A stretch of 64,000 bases of DNA from Marihabitans asiaticum (GTDB taxonomy: Bacteria > Actinomycetota > Actinomycetes > Actinomycetales > Dermatophilaceae): positions 496,001-560,000 of the forward strand of contig NZ_VIUW01000003.1 of NCBI RefSeq assembly GCF_007828725.1. The letters run 5' to 3'. Of the stretch, positions 1-13,272 are shown piece after piece. Below the pieces are notes generated by a model. That model was not told the origin of the DNA. It ran no database searches and saw only the letters and a program-made list of their open reading frames with translations. The position numbers and the translations under genes were made by a program. Numbering within the stretch: the stretch's first letter is position 1; every line of letters starts with the position of its first letter.

Positions 1-1
1 C

Positions 2-856
2 CGCACCGTGATCAACCTCTTCTTCGAGGACTCCACCCGCACCCGCAGCTCCTTCGAGATCGCCGGCAAGTGGATGTCGGCCGACACGATCAACATCACC
101 GGCAAGGGCAGCTCGACGAGCAAGGGCGAGTCGCTGCGCGACACGGCGCTGACCATCGCCGCCATGGGTGTCGACGCCATCGTCATGCGGCACGGCGCCT
201 CCGGCGCGGCCCATCAGGTCGCCCGATGGCTCGACGAGCTCGGCACGGGTACCAGCGTGGTCAACGCCGGCGACGGCACCCATGAGCACCCGACCCAGGC
301 CCTCCTCGACGCCTACACCGTCGAGCGCCGCCTCGGGTCGCTTGACGGGCGGCACGTGGCGATCGTCGGCGACGTCACGCACAGCCGCGTCTTCCGCTCC
401 AACCTGCTGTCCCTGGCGATGCTCGGTGCCCAGGTCACCGTCGTCGCCCCGCCGACCCTCATGCCCAGCGGCGCGTCCGCGTGGGCCGAGCGCGACGGCT
501 TCACGCTCAGCCACGACCTCGACGCCGTCCTCGCCGGAGAGGTAGCAGGCGGCGTCCCGGACGTGCTGATGATGCTGCGGGTGCAGCGCGAGCGGATGAG
601 CGGCGGCTACTTCCCGACCCCGCGCGAGTACACGATCGGCTACGGCCTGACCCGCGACCGGCTCGCCGCCTTCACCGCTGCCAGCCCGCACGGCGTGATC
701 TGCCACCCCGGCCCGATGAACCGCGGCCTGGAGATCGCCGCCGACGCCGCCGACGCGGCCAGCTCCCTCGTGCTCGACCAGGTGAGCGCCGGCGTCGCGG
801 TCCGGATGAGCGTCCTCTACCACCTGCTGGCCTCCGAGGAAGGAGCGAGCGCGTGA
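2..856 (+). CDS. pyrB: Aspartate carbamoyltransferase, catalytic chain (5' end outside window)
   Basis: Condenses carbamoyl phosphate with aspartate to give carbamoyl aspartate, the committed cytosolic step of UMP synthesis. The frame is open from base 2 and runs straight into the carbamoyl-phosphate-binding STRTRSSFE motif. In complete enzymes this motif lies near residue 50, so roughly 40-50 N-terminal residues are missing. HPTQ (about base 290) and the C-terminal HPGPMNRG motif are intact, and 284 codons are visible. The stop overlaps the pyrC start in a GTGA, which implies translational coupling as the first visible gene of the pyr operon. No regulatory chain is visible nearby. The identification is secure; only the true start is unknown. 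Confidence 0.97.
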   Translation, partial: RTVINLFFEDSTRTRSSFEIAGKWMSADTINITGKGSSTSKGESLRDTALTIAAMGVDAIVMRHGASGAAHQVARWLDELGTGTSVVNAGDGTHEHPTQALLDAYTVERRLGSLDGRHVAIVGDVTHSRVFRSNLLSLAMLGAQVTVVAPPTLMPSGASAWAERDGFTLSHDLDAVLAGEVAGGVPDVLMMLRVQRERMSGGYFPTPREYTIGYGLTRDRLAAFTAASPHGVICHPGPMNRGLEIAADAADAASSLVLDQVSAGVAVRMSVLYHLLASEEGASA

Positions 857-2184
857 GCGCCCCCGACACCGACCTGCTCATCGCCGGGGCCCGCGTCGCG
901 GGCGGTGCGACCGACGTCCTCGTCCGCGGCGGGGTCGTCGTCGCCCTCGGAGCAGAGGCGACGGCGGAGGCGAAGGGGGAGCCCGCCCGCCTCGACGGCG
1001 ACGGCCTGGACCTGCTGCCCGGCCTGGTCGACGTGCACACGCACCTGCGCGAGCCGGGCCGTGAGGACGCCGAGACGATCGCGACCGGCTCGGCGGCCGC
1101 GGCCGCCGGCGGGTTCACCGCGATCCTCGCGATGGCCAACACCACCCCGGTCACCGACACCGCGGAGAACGCCGAGCGGGTCCTCGACCTCGGCCGGGCC
1201 GCGGGGCTGGTCGACGTCCAGCCCATCGGGGCGGTGACCAAGGACCTCGGCGGCAGCGAGCTCGCCGAGCTCGCGCTGATGCACCGCTCCCGTGCCGCGG
1301 TGACCGTCTTCTCCGACGACGGCCGCTGCGTAGCCGACCCGCGGGTGATGCGGCGAGCCCTGGAGTACGTCCGCGCCTTCGACGGGGTGATCTCCCAGCA
1401 CGCCCAGGACCCCGACCTCGCCGGTCCCAGCGCCTGCTGCGACGAGGGCGAGCTCTCCGGCCGCCTCGGCCTGCCGGGCTGGCCGGCGGCCGCCGAGGCG
1501 AGCATCATCGCCCGCGACGCCGAGCTGAGCCTGCTCACCGGAGCCCGGGTGCACGTCGCGCACGTCACGACCGCCGAAGGGGTCGAGGTCGTGCGCTGGG
1601 CCAAGGCCAGGGGAGCGCGGCTGACCGCCGAGGTCACCCCGCACCACCTCGCCCTGACCAGCGACCTGCTGCGGGGCTACGACCCGGTGTACAAGGTCAA
1701 CCCACCCCTTCGCCCCGACGAGGACGTCGCCGCGCTGCGGGCCGCTCTCGCCGACGGCACGATCGACGTCGTCGCGACCGACCACGCCCCCCACGCCCGC
1801 CACGACAAGGAGCACGCCTTCGTCGACGCGGCCTTCGGGATGCTCGGGCTCGAGACCGCCTTCGCCGTCGTCCACGACCTCATGGTCCGCACCGGTGAGA
1901 TGACGCTGGCCGACCTCACCCGGGTGATGTCCACCGCGCCCGCCCGGCTCGCCGGCCTGAGCGCGGCCGGCCACGGCGGCCTGATCGAGGTGGGCCGCCC
2001 GGCCAACCTCGTCCTCGTCGACACCGAGGCGCCGGTCACCGTCGACGCCACCCGCTCGGCCTCCCTGGCCCGCAACAACCCCTGGCACGGCCGCACCTTC
2101 ACCGGCGCGGTGCGCGCCACCGTCCTGCGCGGCCGGATCACCTACTCGCCGCAGCCCACGACCGACCCCGAGGTGACCGCATGA
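853..2184 (+). CDS. pyrC: Dihydroorotase, class I
   Basis: Cyclises carbamoyl aspartate to dihydroorotate, the third step of UMP synthesis. It has 443 residues, normal for the bacterial type I amidohydrolase family. Metal-binding features are all present: the HxH pair in [10 protein letters not shown] (H62, H64), the FSDDGRCV segment whose Asp replaces the carbamylated Lys of class II enzymes, HVAHVTT, and the ATDHAPH segment carrying the catalytic Asp. The GTG start at 853 is chosen because it overlaps the pyrB stop and gives the usual short N-terminal beta-domain; the frame stays open further upstream by composition only. The end overlaps carA as ATGA. The PH-domain or hypothetical gene found between pyrC and carA in many actinobacteria is absent here. 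Confidence 0.96.
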   Translation: MSAPDTDLLIAGARVAGGATDVLVRGGVVVALGAEATAEAKGEPARLDGDGLDLLPGLVDVHTHLREPGREDAETIATGSAAAAAGGFTAILAMANTTPVTDTAENAERVLDLGRAAGLVDVQPIGAVTKDLGGSELAELALMHRSRAAVTVFSDDGRCVADPRVMRRALEYVRAFDGVISQHAQDPDLAGPSACCDEGELSGRLGLPGWPAAAEASIIARDAELSLLTGARVHVAHVTTAEGVEVVRWAKARGARLTAEVTPHHLALTSDLLRGYDPVYKVNPPLRPDEDVAALRAALADGTIDVVATDHAPHARHDKEHAFVDAAFGMLGLETAFAVVHDLMVRTGEMTLADLTRVMSTAPARLAGLSAAGHGGLIEVGRPANLVLVDTEAPVTVDATRSASLARNNPWHGRTFTGAVRATVLRGRITYSPQPTTDPEVTA

Positions 2185-3332
2185 CCCCCGACCGGCAGCC
2201 CGCCGTCCTCGTCCTCGAGGACGGGCGCACCTTCCCTGGCCAGTCCTACGGCGCCCTCGGCGCCACGGTCGGCGAGGCGGTGTTCTCGACCGGGATGACC
2301 GGCTACCAGGAGACCCTCACCGACCCGAGCTACCACGGTCAGGTCGTCGTCATGACCGCGCCGCACGTCGGCAACACCGGGTGGAACGACGAGGACGACG
2401 AGTCGGCGCGGATCTGGGTCAGCGGCTTCGTCGTGCGTGACCCGGCGGTGCGGCCCAGCAGCTGGCGGGCGAGCGGCACCCTCGAGGACGAGCTCGCCAC
2501 CCAAGGGGTCGTCGGTATCTGCGGGATCGACACCCGGGCGCTCACCCGGCACCTGCGCGAGCGGGGGGCGATGCGGGTGGGGATCTTCTCCGGCGCGGAC
2601 CGGCCGGCGAGCGACGAGGAAGCGCTGGAGCGCGTGTGCTCCGCCCCGGCGATGTCCGGGGCCGACCTGGCCGGTGAGGTCTCGACGAGGGAGCGCTACG
2701 TGGTCCCGGCGAAGGGGGAGAAGCGCCTCACCGTCGCCGCGCTCGACCTGGGGATCAAGACCAACACCCCGCGCATGCTCGCCGAGCGCGGGATCGAGGT
2801 GCACGTCCTGCCCGCCGATGCGAGCATCGAGGACATCCGCGCCGTCGCGCCCGACGGGGTCTTCTTCTCCAACGGTCCCGGAGACCCCGCGACCGCCGAG
2901 CACGCGGTCGCGCTGCTGCGAGAGGTGCTTGAGGATCGCACCCCCTACTTCGGCATCTGCTTCGGCAACCAGATCTTCGGGCGAGCCCTCGGCTTTGGCA
3001 CCTACAAGCTGAAGTACGGCCACCGCGGGATCAACCAGCCGGTGATGGACCGCACCACCGGCACGGTCGAGGTGACCGCGCACAACCACGGCTTCGCCGT
3101 CGAAGCCCCCCTGGACCAGGCGACGCAGACCCCCTTCGGGTCGGTCACCGTCAGCCACGTCTGCCTCAACGACGACGTCGTCGAGGGGCTGGAGCTGCGC
3201 GAGCCCTCGGAGGACTCCACGGGCCGTCTGCTCGCCTTCTCCGTGCAGTACCACCCCGAGGCGGCCGCCGGCCCGCACGACGCCGGGTACCTCTTCGACC
3301 GCTTCGTCACCCTCATGGAAGGTCAGGCCTAA
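2181..3332 (+). CDS. carA: Carbamoyl-phosphate synthase small (glutaminase) subunit
   Basis: Hydrolyses glutamine and passes ammonia through a tunnel to CarB for carbamoyl phosphate synthesis. It has 383 residues: an N-terminal CPSase small-chain domain (about 1-150) and a class I glutamine amidotransferase domain (about 185-380). The nucleophile is C260 in YFGICFGNQ, with the His-Glu pair in QYHPE (H358, E360). The His commonly seen after the nucleophile (GHQ) is Asn here; I recall the same in other actinobacterial CarA proteins, and it is not a catalytic residue. The gene overlaps pyrC by four bases and is followed by carB after one base, so the two subunits are made together. Confidence 0.97.
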   Translation: MTPDRQPAVLVLEDGRTFPGQSYGALGATVGEAVFSTGMTGYQETLTDPSYHGQVVVMTAPHVGNTGWNDEDDESARIWVSGFVVRDPAVRPSSWRASGTLEDELATQGVVGICGIDTRALTRHLRERGAMRVGIFSGADRPASDEEALERVCSAPAMSGADLAGEVSTRERYVVPAKGEKRLTVAALDLGIKTNTPRMLAERGIEVHVLPADASIEDIRAVAPDGVFFSNGPGDPATAEHAVALLREVLEDRTPYFGICFGNQIFGRALGFGTYKLKYGHRGINQPVMDRTTGTVEVTAHNHGFAVEAPLDQATQTPFGSVTVSHVCLNDDVVEGLELREPSEDSTGRLLAFSVQYHPEAAAGPHDAGYLFDRFVTLMEGQA

Positions 3333-3333
3333 A

Positions 3334-6632
<3,299 letters not shown>

Positions 6633-6636
<4 letters not shown>

Positions 6637-7544
6637 CCCCGTCCCACCCGCTGGGCACCGCGGCCCGGGAGGGCGCGCGCGTGGTCCAGGTCGACGCCGA
6701 GGTGATCCGCAGCGCCCCGGCGGGCATCTACCAGCACCTCACCCTCGTCGCGCCCGGGATCGCCGAGCTGGCCCGACCCGGGCAGTTCGTCGCGGCCGCG
6801 ATCGGCGACGAGCACTCCTCGATGCTGCTGCGCCGCAGCTTCTCGATCCACCGGGTCAGCCCCCAGGGCGCCTACGGCGGGACCGTCGAGATCGTCGTGG
6901 CCGCGCACGGACCCGGCACCGAGCAGCTCCTCGCCCTGCCCACCGGTGCTCGGGTCAACCTCATCGGCCCGCTCGGTCGCCCCTTCCCGGTCCCGCAGGA
7001 GCCGGTGGCCTGCGTGCTCGTCGGAGGCGGCTACGGGTCCGCCCCGCTCTTCTGGCTCGCGGACGTGCTGCGCGAGCGCGGTTGTCACGTCGAGATCGTC
7101 CTCGGCGCGGCGAGCCGCGACCGGCTCTTCGGCGTCCTGGAGGGGCGCCGGAGCGCCGACGGGGTCACGATCACCACCGATGACGGCTCGGAGGGCAGCA
7201 AGGGATGGGTCAGCGACGTGCTGCCCGAGCTGATCACCCGAACCGGCGCCTCGGTGATCTACGGCTGCGGGCCGATGGGGATGCTGCGCTCGCTGCACGA
7301 GGCCGCTCAGGAGCACGGGATCGTCGCCCAGGTCGCGGTCGAGGAGGCGATGGCGTGCGGCATCGGCATCTGCATGACCTGCGTCATGCCGGTCCGCGAC
7401 GCGACAGGGACGACGAAGATGGTCCGCTCCTGCGTCGAGGGCCCGGTCTTCCGCGGTGACCGGGTGCGGTGGGATGCCTTCGTCGACGGTCGCTGCCTCG
7501 TGCCCGACGACGCGCTCGGCGCCCCCGAGGCGGGTGCGCGCTGA
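6633..7544 (+). CDS. pyrK: Dihydroorotate dehydrogenase electron-transfer subunit (PyrK type)
   Basis: Iron-sulfur flavoprotein that takes electrons from class 1B dihydroorotate dehydrogenase (PyrD) to NAD+. The 303 residues begin with a ferredoxin-reductase-like FAD domain (RRSFSIHRV near 68-76), then an NAD-binding domain ([10 protein letters not shown]), and end with the [2Fe-2S] cysteine set [10 protein letters not shown] plus a later RSCVEGPVF. The GTG start overlaps the carB stop. The gene touches pyrD as TGATG, the obligate partner. Finding a 1B system means NAD-linked rather than quinone-linked oxidation; mycobacteria use the quinone-linked class 2 enzyme instead. Confidence 0.93.
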
Positions 7545-8500
7545 TGGTCGACCTGAGCGTGGACCTCGCCGGTGTGCCTCTGCCGAGCCCGATGATGACG
7601 GCCTCGGGGTGCGCGGCGAACGGCCGCGAGATGCACCGGTTCATCGACATCACCGAGCTCGGTGCCTTCGTCACCAAGTCGGTCAAGGCGGCACCGGTGA
7701 GCGGCCGGCCGACCCCGCGGATGGCCGAGACCGACTCCGGGATGCTCAACTCGATCGGCCTGCAGGGCCCGGGTGTCGCCGCCTTCGTCGAGGAGGACCT
7801 CGCCTGGCTGCACTCGATCGGCGCGCGGGTCGTCGTCTCGATCGCAGGCGGCACGGCCAGCGAGTTCGCCGCCGTGGCGCGGCGGGTGGTGCGCTCCCCG
7901 TACGCCTCCGCTGTTGCGGCGATCGAGGTCAACATCTCCTGCCCCAACGTCGCCAACCGCGGGCTGGTCTTCGCCTGCGAGCCGAGCGGCTCGCACAAGG
8001 TGATCACCCTGGTCCGCGAGGAGGTGCCGCGGGGCATCCCGATCCTGGCCAAGCTGAGCCCCGACGTCACCGACATCACCGAGATCGCGGCCGCCGTGGT
8101 CAAGGCCGGAGCGCACGGTCTGACGATGATCAACACCCTGCTCGGCGTCGCGATCGATCCGGTGCGGCTCCGCCCGCACCTCGCGGCGACGACCGGTGGC
8201 CTCTCCGGCCCGGCCGTCCGCCCGGTCGCCGTGCGGGCGATCTGGCAGGTCAGCGCGGCCATGCGCGAAGGGAGGGTGCCAGCCGTGCCCATCGTCGGCG
8301 CGGGGGGTGTGCGCACCGGGGCCGACGCCCTGGAGCTTCTCGCCGCCGGCGCGACCGCCGTCCAGGTTGGGACAGCCGCCTTCAACGACCCGACGGCGCC
8401 GCTGCGGGTCGGCCGGGAGCTCGCCGACGCACTCGACGCGCTCGGAGTGGACCGGCTCGCCGACGTCGTCGGGATCGCCCACGAGGGAGGGCTTCGATGA
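7544..8500 (+). CDS. pyrD: Dihydroorotate dehydrogenase, class 1B catalytic subunit
   Basis: FMN enzyme oxidising dihydroorotate to orotate, the fourth step of UMP synthesis. It has 318 residues and a TIM-barrel layout. The catalytic base is the Cys of NISCPNV, diagnostic for class 1B (class 2 has Ser). FMN-binding Lys segments (VTKSVKA, ILAKLSPD) and the glycine-rich phosphate loop VGAGGVRTGADA are present. The ATG at 7544 shares its A with the pyrK stop; the longer frame upstream starts inside pyrK and is not used. The end overlaps pyrF by four bases. Confidence 0.96.
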   Translation: MVDLSVDLAGVPLPSPMMTASGCAANGREMHRFIDITELGAFVTKSVKAAPVSGRPTPRMAETDSGMLNSIGLQGPGVAAFVEEDLAWLHSIGARVVVSIAGGTASEFAAVARRVVRSPYASAVAAIEVNISCPNVANRGLVFACEPSGSHKVITLVREEVPRGIPILAKLSPDVTDITEIAAAVVKAGAHGLTMINTLLGVAIDPVRLRPHLAATTGGLSGPAVRPVAVRAIWQVSAAMREGRVPAVPIVGAGGVRTGADALELLAAGATAVQVGTAAFNDPTAPLRVGRELADALDALGVDRLADVVGIAHEGGLR

Positions 8501-9366
8501 CGAGTGTGGAGGCCCCCTTCGGCACCCGCCTGCGCCCGGCCATGGACCGGCACGGGCCGCTGTGCGCGGGGATCGACCCGCACCGCGAGCTCGTCGAGTC
8601 CTGGGGGCTCACCTACGACTACTCGGGGGTCGAGCGCTTCGCCCTGACCTGCGTCGAGGCCTTCGCCGGGTCGGTCGCGGCGGTCAAGCCCCAGTCGGCC
8701 TTCTTCGAGGTCTTCGGCTCCCGCGGCGTCGCCCTGCTCGAGCGGGTGACCGACGAGCTTCGCGCTGCCGGCACCCTGTCCGTCCTCGACGTCAAGCGCG
8801 GCGACATCGGGACCACGGTCGATGCGTATGCGCAGGCCTTCCTCGGCACGGACGCCCCCGCACCGGCGGACGCGATCACGCTCAGCCCGTACCTCGGATA
8901 CGGGTCCTTGCGCCCGGCGATCGATCTCGCGCACCAGACCGGACGCGGGGTCTTCGTCCTCGCGCTGACCTCCAACCCCGAGGGGGCGAGCGTCCAGCAC
9001 GCCCGCGGCGAGGACGGCCGCTCCGTGGCCGCGACCATCGCCGACGGGGCCGCCGAGGACAACGCCGACGCCCTGGCTGCCGGTGAGCTCGGCAGCGTCG
9101 GTCTCGTCGTTGGTGCCACCGTCGGAAGCGCCGTCGCCGACCTGGGGATCGACCTGCCGAGGAGCGCTGGCCCCCTGCTCGCGCCTGGCCTCGGCGCGCA
9201 GGGCGCGACCGCGGATGACGTGCGCCGCGTCTTCGCAGGGGCGCTGGATCAGGTCCTCGCCTCGAGCAGTCGCGACGTGCTGCGTGCCGGACCCGACACC
9301 GCGGCCCTGCGCCGCCGCGCGCACGAGGTGGCCGCTCAGGTACGTGAGGTCGTGACAGGCGCCTGA
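8497..9366 (+). CDS. pyrF: Orotidine 5'-phosphate decarboxylase (type 2)
   Basis: Decarboxylates OMP to UMP, the final step of the pathway encoded by this operon. It has 289 residues. The catalytic signature DVKRGDIG is at about residues 103-110, and CAGIDPH near residue 28 is typical of the longer type 2 enzymes of actinobacteria and Myxococcus rather than the short E. coli type. The ATG at 8497 overlaps the pyrD stop as ATGA; the open frame upstream is composition. The operon appears to end here, because a promoter-like hexamer follows within 20 bases. OPRTase (pyrE) is not in the window. Confidence 0.96.
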   Translation: MTSVEAPFGTRLRPAMDRHGPLCAGIDPHRELVESWGLTYDYSGVERFALTCVEAFAGSVAAVKPQSAFFEVFGSRGVALLERVTDELRAAGTLSVLDVKRGDIGTTVDAYAQAFLGTDAPAPADAITLSPYLGYGSLRPAIDLAHQTGRGVFVLALTSNPEGASVQHARGEDGRSVAATIADGAAEDNADALAAGELGSVGLVVGATVGSAVADLGIDLPRSAGPLLAPGLGAQGATADDVRRVFAGALDQVLASSSRDVLRAGPDTAALRRRAHEVAAQVREVVTGA

Positions 9367-9384
9367 CGGCGCTGCGATCCTCAG

Positions 9385-9390
9385 TAGACT
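9385..9390 (+). promoter_or_regulatory. Candidate -10 element for mihF
   Basis: A TAGACT hexamer fits the actinobacterial TAnnnT consensus. It would place the transcript start near 9397, leaving a leader of about 43 bases with a clear AAGGAG ribosome-binding site at 9429-9434. An eight-base direct repeat (CTGGCGCG) starts at 9389 and at 9409. No good -35 is visible. Confidence 0.5.
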
Positions 9391-9439
9391 GGCGCGACCG
9401 CCCATCATCTGGCGCGTCCCACGAGAGCAAGGAGTCGGC

Positions 9440-9757
9440 GTGGCCGTCCCACCACTCACCACAGAGCAACGAGCCGATGCGCTCGCCAAGGCCGCTCAGG
9501 CCCGGCGTGAGCGCGCCTCGATCAAGGCGCGGCTGAAGAGTGCCGACGGCTCCATCCGCGAGGTCATCGGGGAGCGTGACCGCAGCGAGGCGATCGCGAA
9601 GATGAAGGTCACCGCCCTGCTCGAGTCGATGCCCGGTGTCGGGCGGGTCAAGGCCCGGCGGATCATGCGCGAGCTGGGGATTGCCGAGTCGCGGCGCCTG
9701 CGCGGGCTGGGGCAGCACCAGATCGCTGCCCTCGTCGCCCGCTTCGACGGCCAGTGA
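9440..9757 (+). CDS. mihF: Integration host factor, actinobacterial type (MihF)
   Basis: Nucleoid-associated DNA-binding protein, essential in mycobacteria and unrelated in sequence to the E. coli IHF dimer. It has 105 residues: a basic helical N-terminus (residues 1-50, rich in Lys, Arg and Ala), then the helix-two-turn-helix region with the helix-hairpin-helix-like stretch [16 protein letters not shown] that contacts DNA backbone. The GTG start is set by AAGGAG five bases upstream. It overlaps gmk by four bases, the standard actinobacterial mihF-gmk-rpoZ order, which ties its production to nucleotide and RNA polymerase genes. Confidence 0.93.
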   Translation: MAVPPLTTEQRADALAKAAQARRERASIKARLKSADGSIREVIGERDRSEAIAKMKVTALLESMPGVGRVKARRIMRELGIAESRRLRGLGQHQIAALVARFDGQ

Positions 9758-10335
9758 CGGGACGCCTCACCGTCCTCGCCGGGCCGACCGCGGTCGGCAA
9801 GGGGACTGTCGCGGCCCACATCCGCGAGCAGCACCCCGAGGTCTGGCTGTCCGTGTCGGCCACGACCCGGCCCGCTCGACCCGGTGAGGTCGACGGCGTG
9901 CACTACCACTTCGTCAGCGGAGACCGCTTTGCCGAGATGGTCGCTGCGGGCGAGATGCTCGAGTGGGCCGTGGTGCACGGCCGAGCCTCCTACGGGACGC
10001 CCCGGCGACCGGTCGAGGAGGCCCTCGCCGAGGGGCGGCTGCCCCTGCTCGAGATCGACCTGCAGGGCGCGCGTCAGGTGCGGGCCAGCATGCCGGACGC
10101 GCGCTTCGTCTTCCTCGCCCCGCCGTCCTGGGACGACCTCGTGACCCGGCTCGTCGGCCGGGGCACCGAGAGCGAGGCCGAGCGGGCCGTCCGGCTGGAG
10201 ACGGCGAAGGTCGAGCTGGCGGCGAGCAAGGAGTTCGACGAGGTCATCGTCAACGACGAGGTTCGGCGTGCGGCGCAGGAACTCGTATCATTGATGAGAT
10301 CCGAGAAGAAGACCGCATCAGAACCAACCGGATAG
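9754..10335 (+). CDS. gmk: Guanylate kinase
   Basis: Phosphorylates GMP to GDP with ATP. The 193 residues begin with the P-loop GPTAVGKGT (residues 10-18). [19 protein letters not shown] is the GMP-binding segment, [12 protein letters not shown] is the core strand, and the lid region with its Arg residues follows near residues 130-145. The GTG start overlaps the mihF stop. The last residues are poorly conserved. It lies directly upstream of rpoZ with a seven-base gap and probably shares its transcript. Confidence 0.96.
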   Translation: MTGRLTVLAGPTAVGKGTVAAHIREQHPEVWLSVSATTRPARPGEVDGVHYHFVSGDRFAEMVAAGEMLEWAVVHGRASYGTPRRPVEEALAEGRLPLLEIDLQGARQVRASMPDARFVFLAPPSWDDLVTRLVGRGTESEAERAVRLETAKVELAASKEFDEVIVNDEVRRAAQELVSLMRSEKKTASEPTG

Positions 10336-10342
10336 GACACAC

Positions 10343-10699
10343 GTGTCTGGTACCCAGGCGAACCCGACCGGCATCACCAACCCGCCGATCGACGACCTTC
10401 TGACCAAGGCCGACAGCAAGTACGCCCTCGTGCTCTACAGCGCGAAGCGGGCGCGGCAGATCAACGCCTACTACAGCCAGCTCCAGGAGGGCCTGCTGGA
10501 GTACATCGGCCCGCTCGTCGACGCCCAGGTGCACGAGAAGCCGATGTCGATCGCCCTGCGCGAGATCAACGAGGGGCTGCTCACGAGCGAGCCGATCACC
10601 GAGAGCGTCGCCTCCGTCGCCGCGGAGCAGCCGCTGGGCGCGGCGAGCGAGTCAGCCACCCCGGAGGCGGACCTGGCCTTCACCGACGACCAGGCCTGA
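10343..10699 (+). CDS. rpoZ: RNA polymerase omega subunit
   Basis: Small subunit that helps assemble RNA polymerase by clamping the beta-prime C-terminus. The 118 residues contain the conserved [26 protein letters not shown]-type region (residues 14-40) and LREINEGLL (about 73-81). The C-terminal 35 residues are an acidic, Ala/Ser-rich tail not seen in E. coli omega but usual in this phylum. The GTG start is preceded by a weak purine stretch. It sits between gmk and coaBC as in most actinobacteria. Confidence 0.95.
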   Translation: MSGTQANPTGITNPPIDDLLTKADSKYALVLYSAKRARQINAYYSQLQEGLLEYIGPLVDAQVHEKPMSIALREINEGLLTSEPITESVASVAAEQPLGAASESATPEADLAFTDDQA

Positions 10700-10709
10700 G
10701 CGAGGTCTC

Positions 10710-11936
10710 GTGCGCGTCGTCCTCGGCGTGACCGGCGGCATCGCCGCCTACAAGGCGGCGCTGCTGCTCCGGCTCTTCACCGAGGCCGGGCACGAGGTCA
10801 CCGTCGTCCCGACCGAGGCCGCCCTGCGCTTCGTCGGCGCCCCCACCTGGGAGGCGCTGTCGGGGCGGCCGGTGCGCAGCGAGGTGTGGGCCTCGATCAC
10901 CGAGGTCCCGCACGTCCGCATCGGGCAGGAGGCCGACCTCGTCGTCGTCGCCCCCGCGACGGCGGACATCCTCGCCAAGGCCGCGACCGGCCTGGCCGGT
11001 GACCTGCTCACCAACGTCCTGCTCACCGCCCGCTGCCCGGTGGTCATGGCCCCCGCCATGCACACCGAGATGTGGCAGCACCCCGCGACGGTCGCGAACG
11101 TAGCCACCCTCCGTGCGCGGGGGGTGCGCATCGTCGAGCCCGCGTCAGGGCGCCTCACCGGCACCGACACCGGACCAGGCCGGCTGCCCGAGCCCGAGGA
11201 GATCTACCGGTCGGCTCTCGCCGCGGTCGAGCCGGTCGACAGCGAGCCAGACTTGTCTGGGCTCTCGGTGCTCATCACCGCCGGCGGCACCCGTGAGCCG
11301 TTGGACCCCGTCCGGTACCTGGGCAACCGCAGCAGCGGCAAGCAGGGAGTGGCGCTGGCGCAGACCGCGGCGGCGCGAGGAGCCGCGGTCACCCTCGTCG
11401 CTGCGCACCTGGAGGTCCCACCCCCTGCGGGCGTCGAGGTCGTGGCGGTCGAGACAGCGCTTGAGATGCAGCGGGCCGTCGCCGAGCGGGCGGGCGCGAG
11501 CGACGTCGTCGTCATGGCGGCCGCCGTCGCCGACTTCCGGCCGGCCGAGTACGCCGACTCCAAGATCAAGAAGAGCCACGACGGGCCCGGTGACGACTCC
11601 GCCCCGCAGATCGAGCTGGTCCGCAACCCCGACATCCTCGCCGGGGTCGTCGCGGACCGCGAAGGGGGGGACACCCCCTTCGTCGTCGGTTTTGCCGCCG
11701 AGACCGGTGACTCCACCGGCGACGTCCTCGCGCTGGGCCGCGCCAAGCTGGCCCGCAAGGGCTGCGACCTCCTGGTCGTCAACGAGGTGGGGGTGGGGAT
11801 CACCTTCGGCCAGGACTCCAGCACCGTGCACCTGCTGCGGCCGGGCCACGAGCAGGTCACCGTCGGCCCCGCCCCGAAGGCCGCTGTGGCCCACGCCATC
11901 TGGGACCTCGTCCGGTCCGAGACGGCCACGTCCTAG
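10710..11936 (+). CDS. coaBC: Bifunctional phosphopantothenoylcysteine decarboxylase/synthetase
   Basis: Makes 4'-phosphopantetheine from phosphopantothenate and cysteine for CoA synthesis. It has 408 residues. The N-terminal flavoprotein CoaC domain (about 1-180) opens with VTGGIAAYK and contains the PAMHTEMW signature. The C-terminal CoaB domain (about 187-405) has [31 protein letters not shown] and the KIKK dimerisation/CTP segment. The GTG start gives the canonical [12 protein letters not shown]-terminus. An inverted pair of CGAAGGGG words lies inside the gene at 11660 and 11675. The TAG stop is reused as the first bases of the metK promoter -10. Confidence 0.96.
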   Translation: MRVVLGVTGGIAAYKAALLLRLFTEAGHEVTVVPTEAALRFVGAPTWEALSGRPVRSEVWASITEVPHVRIGQEADLVVVAPATADILAKAATGLAGDLLTNVLLTARCPVVMAPAMHTEMWQHPATVANVATLRARGVRIVEPASGRLTGTDTGPGRLPEPEEIYRSALAAVEPVDSEPDLSGLSVLITAGGTREPLDPVRYLGNRSSGKQGVALAQTAAARGAAVTLVAAHLEVPPPAGVEVVAVETALEMQRAVAERAGASDVVVMAAAVADFRPAEYADSKIKKSHDGPGDDSAPQIELVRNPDILAGVVADREGGDTPFVVGFAAETGDSTGDVLALGRAKLARKGCDLLVVNEVGVGITFGQDSSTVHLLRPGHEQVTVGPAPKAAVAHAIWDLVRSETATS

Positions 11937-11939
11937 ACT
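11934..11939 (+). promoter_or_regulatory. Candidate -10 element for metK, overlapping the coaBC stop
   Basis: TAGACT, whose TAG is the coaBC stop codon. It predicts a start near 11946 and a leader of about 55 bases before metK, which has an AGGAG ribosome-binding site at 11991-11995. The leader is too short for a SAM riboswitch and shows none. Confidence 0.5.
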
Positions 11940-12000
11940 GCTGTGCGCGCTCGGCCACGGCCGCGGCGCTTCATCCCGCCCCAACCCGTCAGGAGCACCC

Positions 12001-13224
12001 GTGGCCGGTCGCCTGTTCACCTCCGAGTCCGTCACCGAGGGGCACCCGGACAAGATCTGCGACCAGATCTCCGACACCATCCTCGACGCGATGCTCGAGC
12101 AGGACCCCGCCAGCCGCGTCGCCGTCGAGACGATGGTCACGACGGGCCTGGTGCACATCGCCGGTGAGGTGACCACCCAGGGCTACGTCGAGATCCCCAA
12201 GCTGGTCCGTGACCTCGTCGCCGACGGCGTCGGGTACGACAGCAGCGAGAAGGGCTTCGACGGCCGATCCTGCGGGGTGTCGGTCTCGATCGGTCAGCAG
12301 AGCCCCGACATCGCCCAGGGTGTCGACACCGCCTACGAGAACCGCACCGGCGGTGTCGACCCCAAGGACAAGCAGGGCGCCGGCGACCAGGGCCTGATGT
12401 TCGGCTACGCCTGCGACGACACCCCCGAGCTGATGCCGCTGCCGATCTCGCTGGCCCACCGGCTCAGCCAGCGGCTGGCGCAGGTGCGCAAGGACGGCAC
12501 GCTGGACTACCTGCGCCCGGACGGCAAGACCCAGGTCACCATCGACTACGACGGCGACGCCGCGGTGCGGCTCGACACCGTCGTGATCTCGACCCAGCAC
12601 AGCGCCGAGATCGACCACGAGCGCCAGCTGCCCGCGGACCTGCGAGAGCACGTCCTCGACCCGGTCATGGCCGACCTGCTCGGCTCCGGCGTCGAGCTGG
12701 ACACCGCGGACTACCGCACCCTGATCAACCCGACGGGCACGTTCGTCATCGGCGGCCCCATGGGCGATGCCGGGCTCACCGGGCGCAAGATCATCGTCGA
12801 CACCTACGGCGGGATGGCCCGTCACGGTGGCGGCGCCTTCTCGGGCAAGGACCCGAGCAAGGTCGACCGCTCCGGCGCCTACGCCACCCGCTGGGTCGCC
12901 AAGAACGTCGTCGCCGCGGGCCTGGCCCGGCGCTGCGAGGTCCAGGTCGCCTACGCGATCGGCAAGGCCCACCCGGTCGGGCTCTACATCGAGACGTTCG
13001 GCACCGAGACCGTCCCCGCCGAGCGCATCCAGGCGGCGGTCGAGTCAGTCTTCGACCTCCGGCCGCTCGCCATCGTCGAGGAGCTGGACCTGCTGCGCCC
13101 GATCTACCGGCCGACGGCCGCGTACGGGCACTTCGGCCGGACCGAGGCCCCGGGCGTGGACAATCCCTTCACCTGGGAGCGCACGACGAAGGTGGACCAG
13201 CTGAGGGCGGCTGCCAGCCTCTGA
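12001..13224 (+). CDS. metK: S-adenosylmethionine synthetase
   Basis: Makes SAM from methionine and ATP; active as a tetramer in the cytosol. It has 407 residues, slightly longer than the E. coli enzyme. Both family signatures are present, [12 protein letters not shown] (about 127-138) and [16 protein letters not shown] (about 276-291), along with the N-terminal [11 protein letters not shown] with the catalytic His. The GTG start follows AGGAG by five bases; the frame is open upstream within the leader but unconserved. It probably has its own promoter (-10 at 11934). Confidence 0.97.
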   Translation: MAGRLFTSESVTEGHPDKICDQISDTILDAMLEQDPASRVAVETMVTTGLVHIAGEVTTQGYVEIPKLVRDLVADGVGYDSSEKGFDGRSCGVSVSIGQQSPDIAQGVDTAYENRTGGVDPKDKQGAGDQGLMFGYACDDTPELMPLPISLAHRLSQRLAQVRKDGTLDYLRPDGKTQVTIDYDGDAAVRLDTVVISTQHSAEIDHERQLPADLREHVLDPVMADLLGSGVELDTADYRTLINPTGTFVIGGPMGDAGLTGRKIIVDTYGGMARHGGGAFSGKDPSKVDRSGAYATRWVAKNVVAAGLARRCEVQVAYAIGKAHPVGLYIETFGTETVPAERIQAAVESVFDLRPLAIVEELDLLRPIYRPTAAYGHFGRTEAPGVDNPFTWERTTKVDQLRAAASL

Positions 13225-13259
13225 CCTGGGTCCCGCGGGCCGCTGTCGGTCCCGCTGGG

Positions 13260-13265
13260 TAGGTT
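13260..13265 (+). promoter_or_regulatory. -10 element of a leaderless promoter for priA
   Basis: TAGGTT ends seven bases before the priA ATG, so the transcript would begin at or next to the start codon. No ribosome-binding site precedes the ATG, which agrees with leaderless translation. Confidence 0.55.
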
Positions 13266-13272
13266 CGGCGAC

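Noticed and set aside
11940-12000. SAM riboswitch before metK
   Set aside because: The leader is only about 55 bases and lacks any SAM-I, SAM-II or SAM-IV core.
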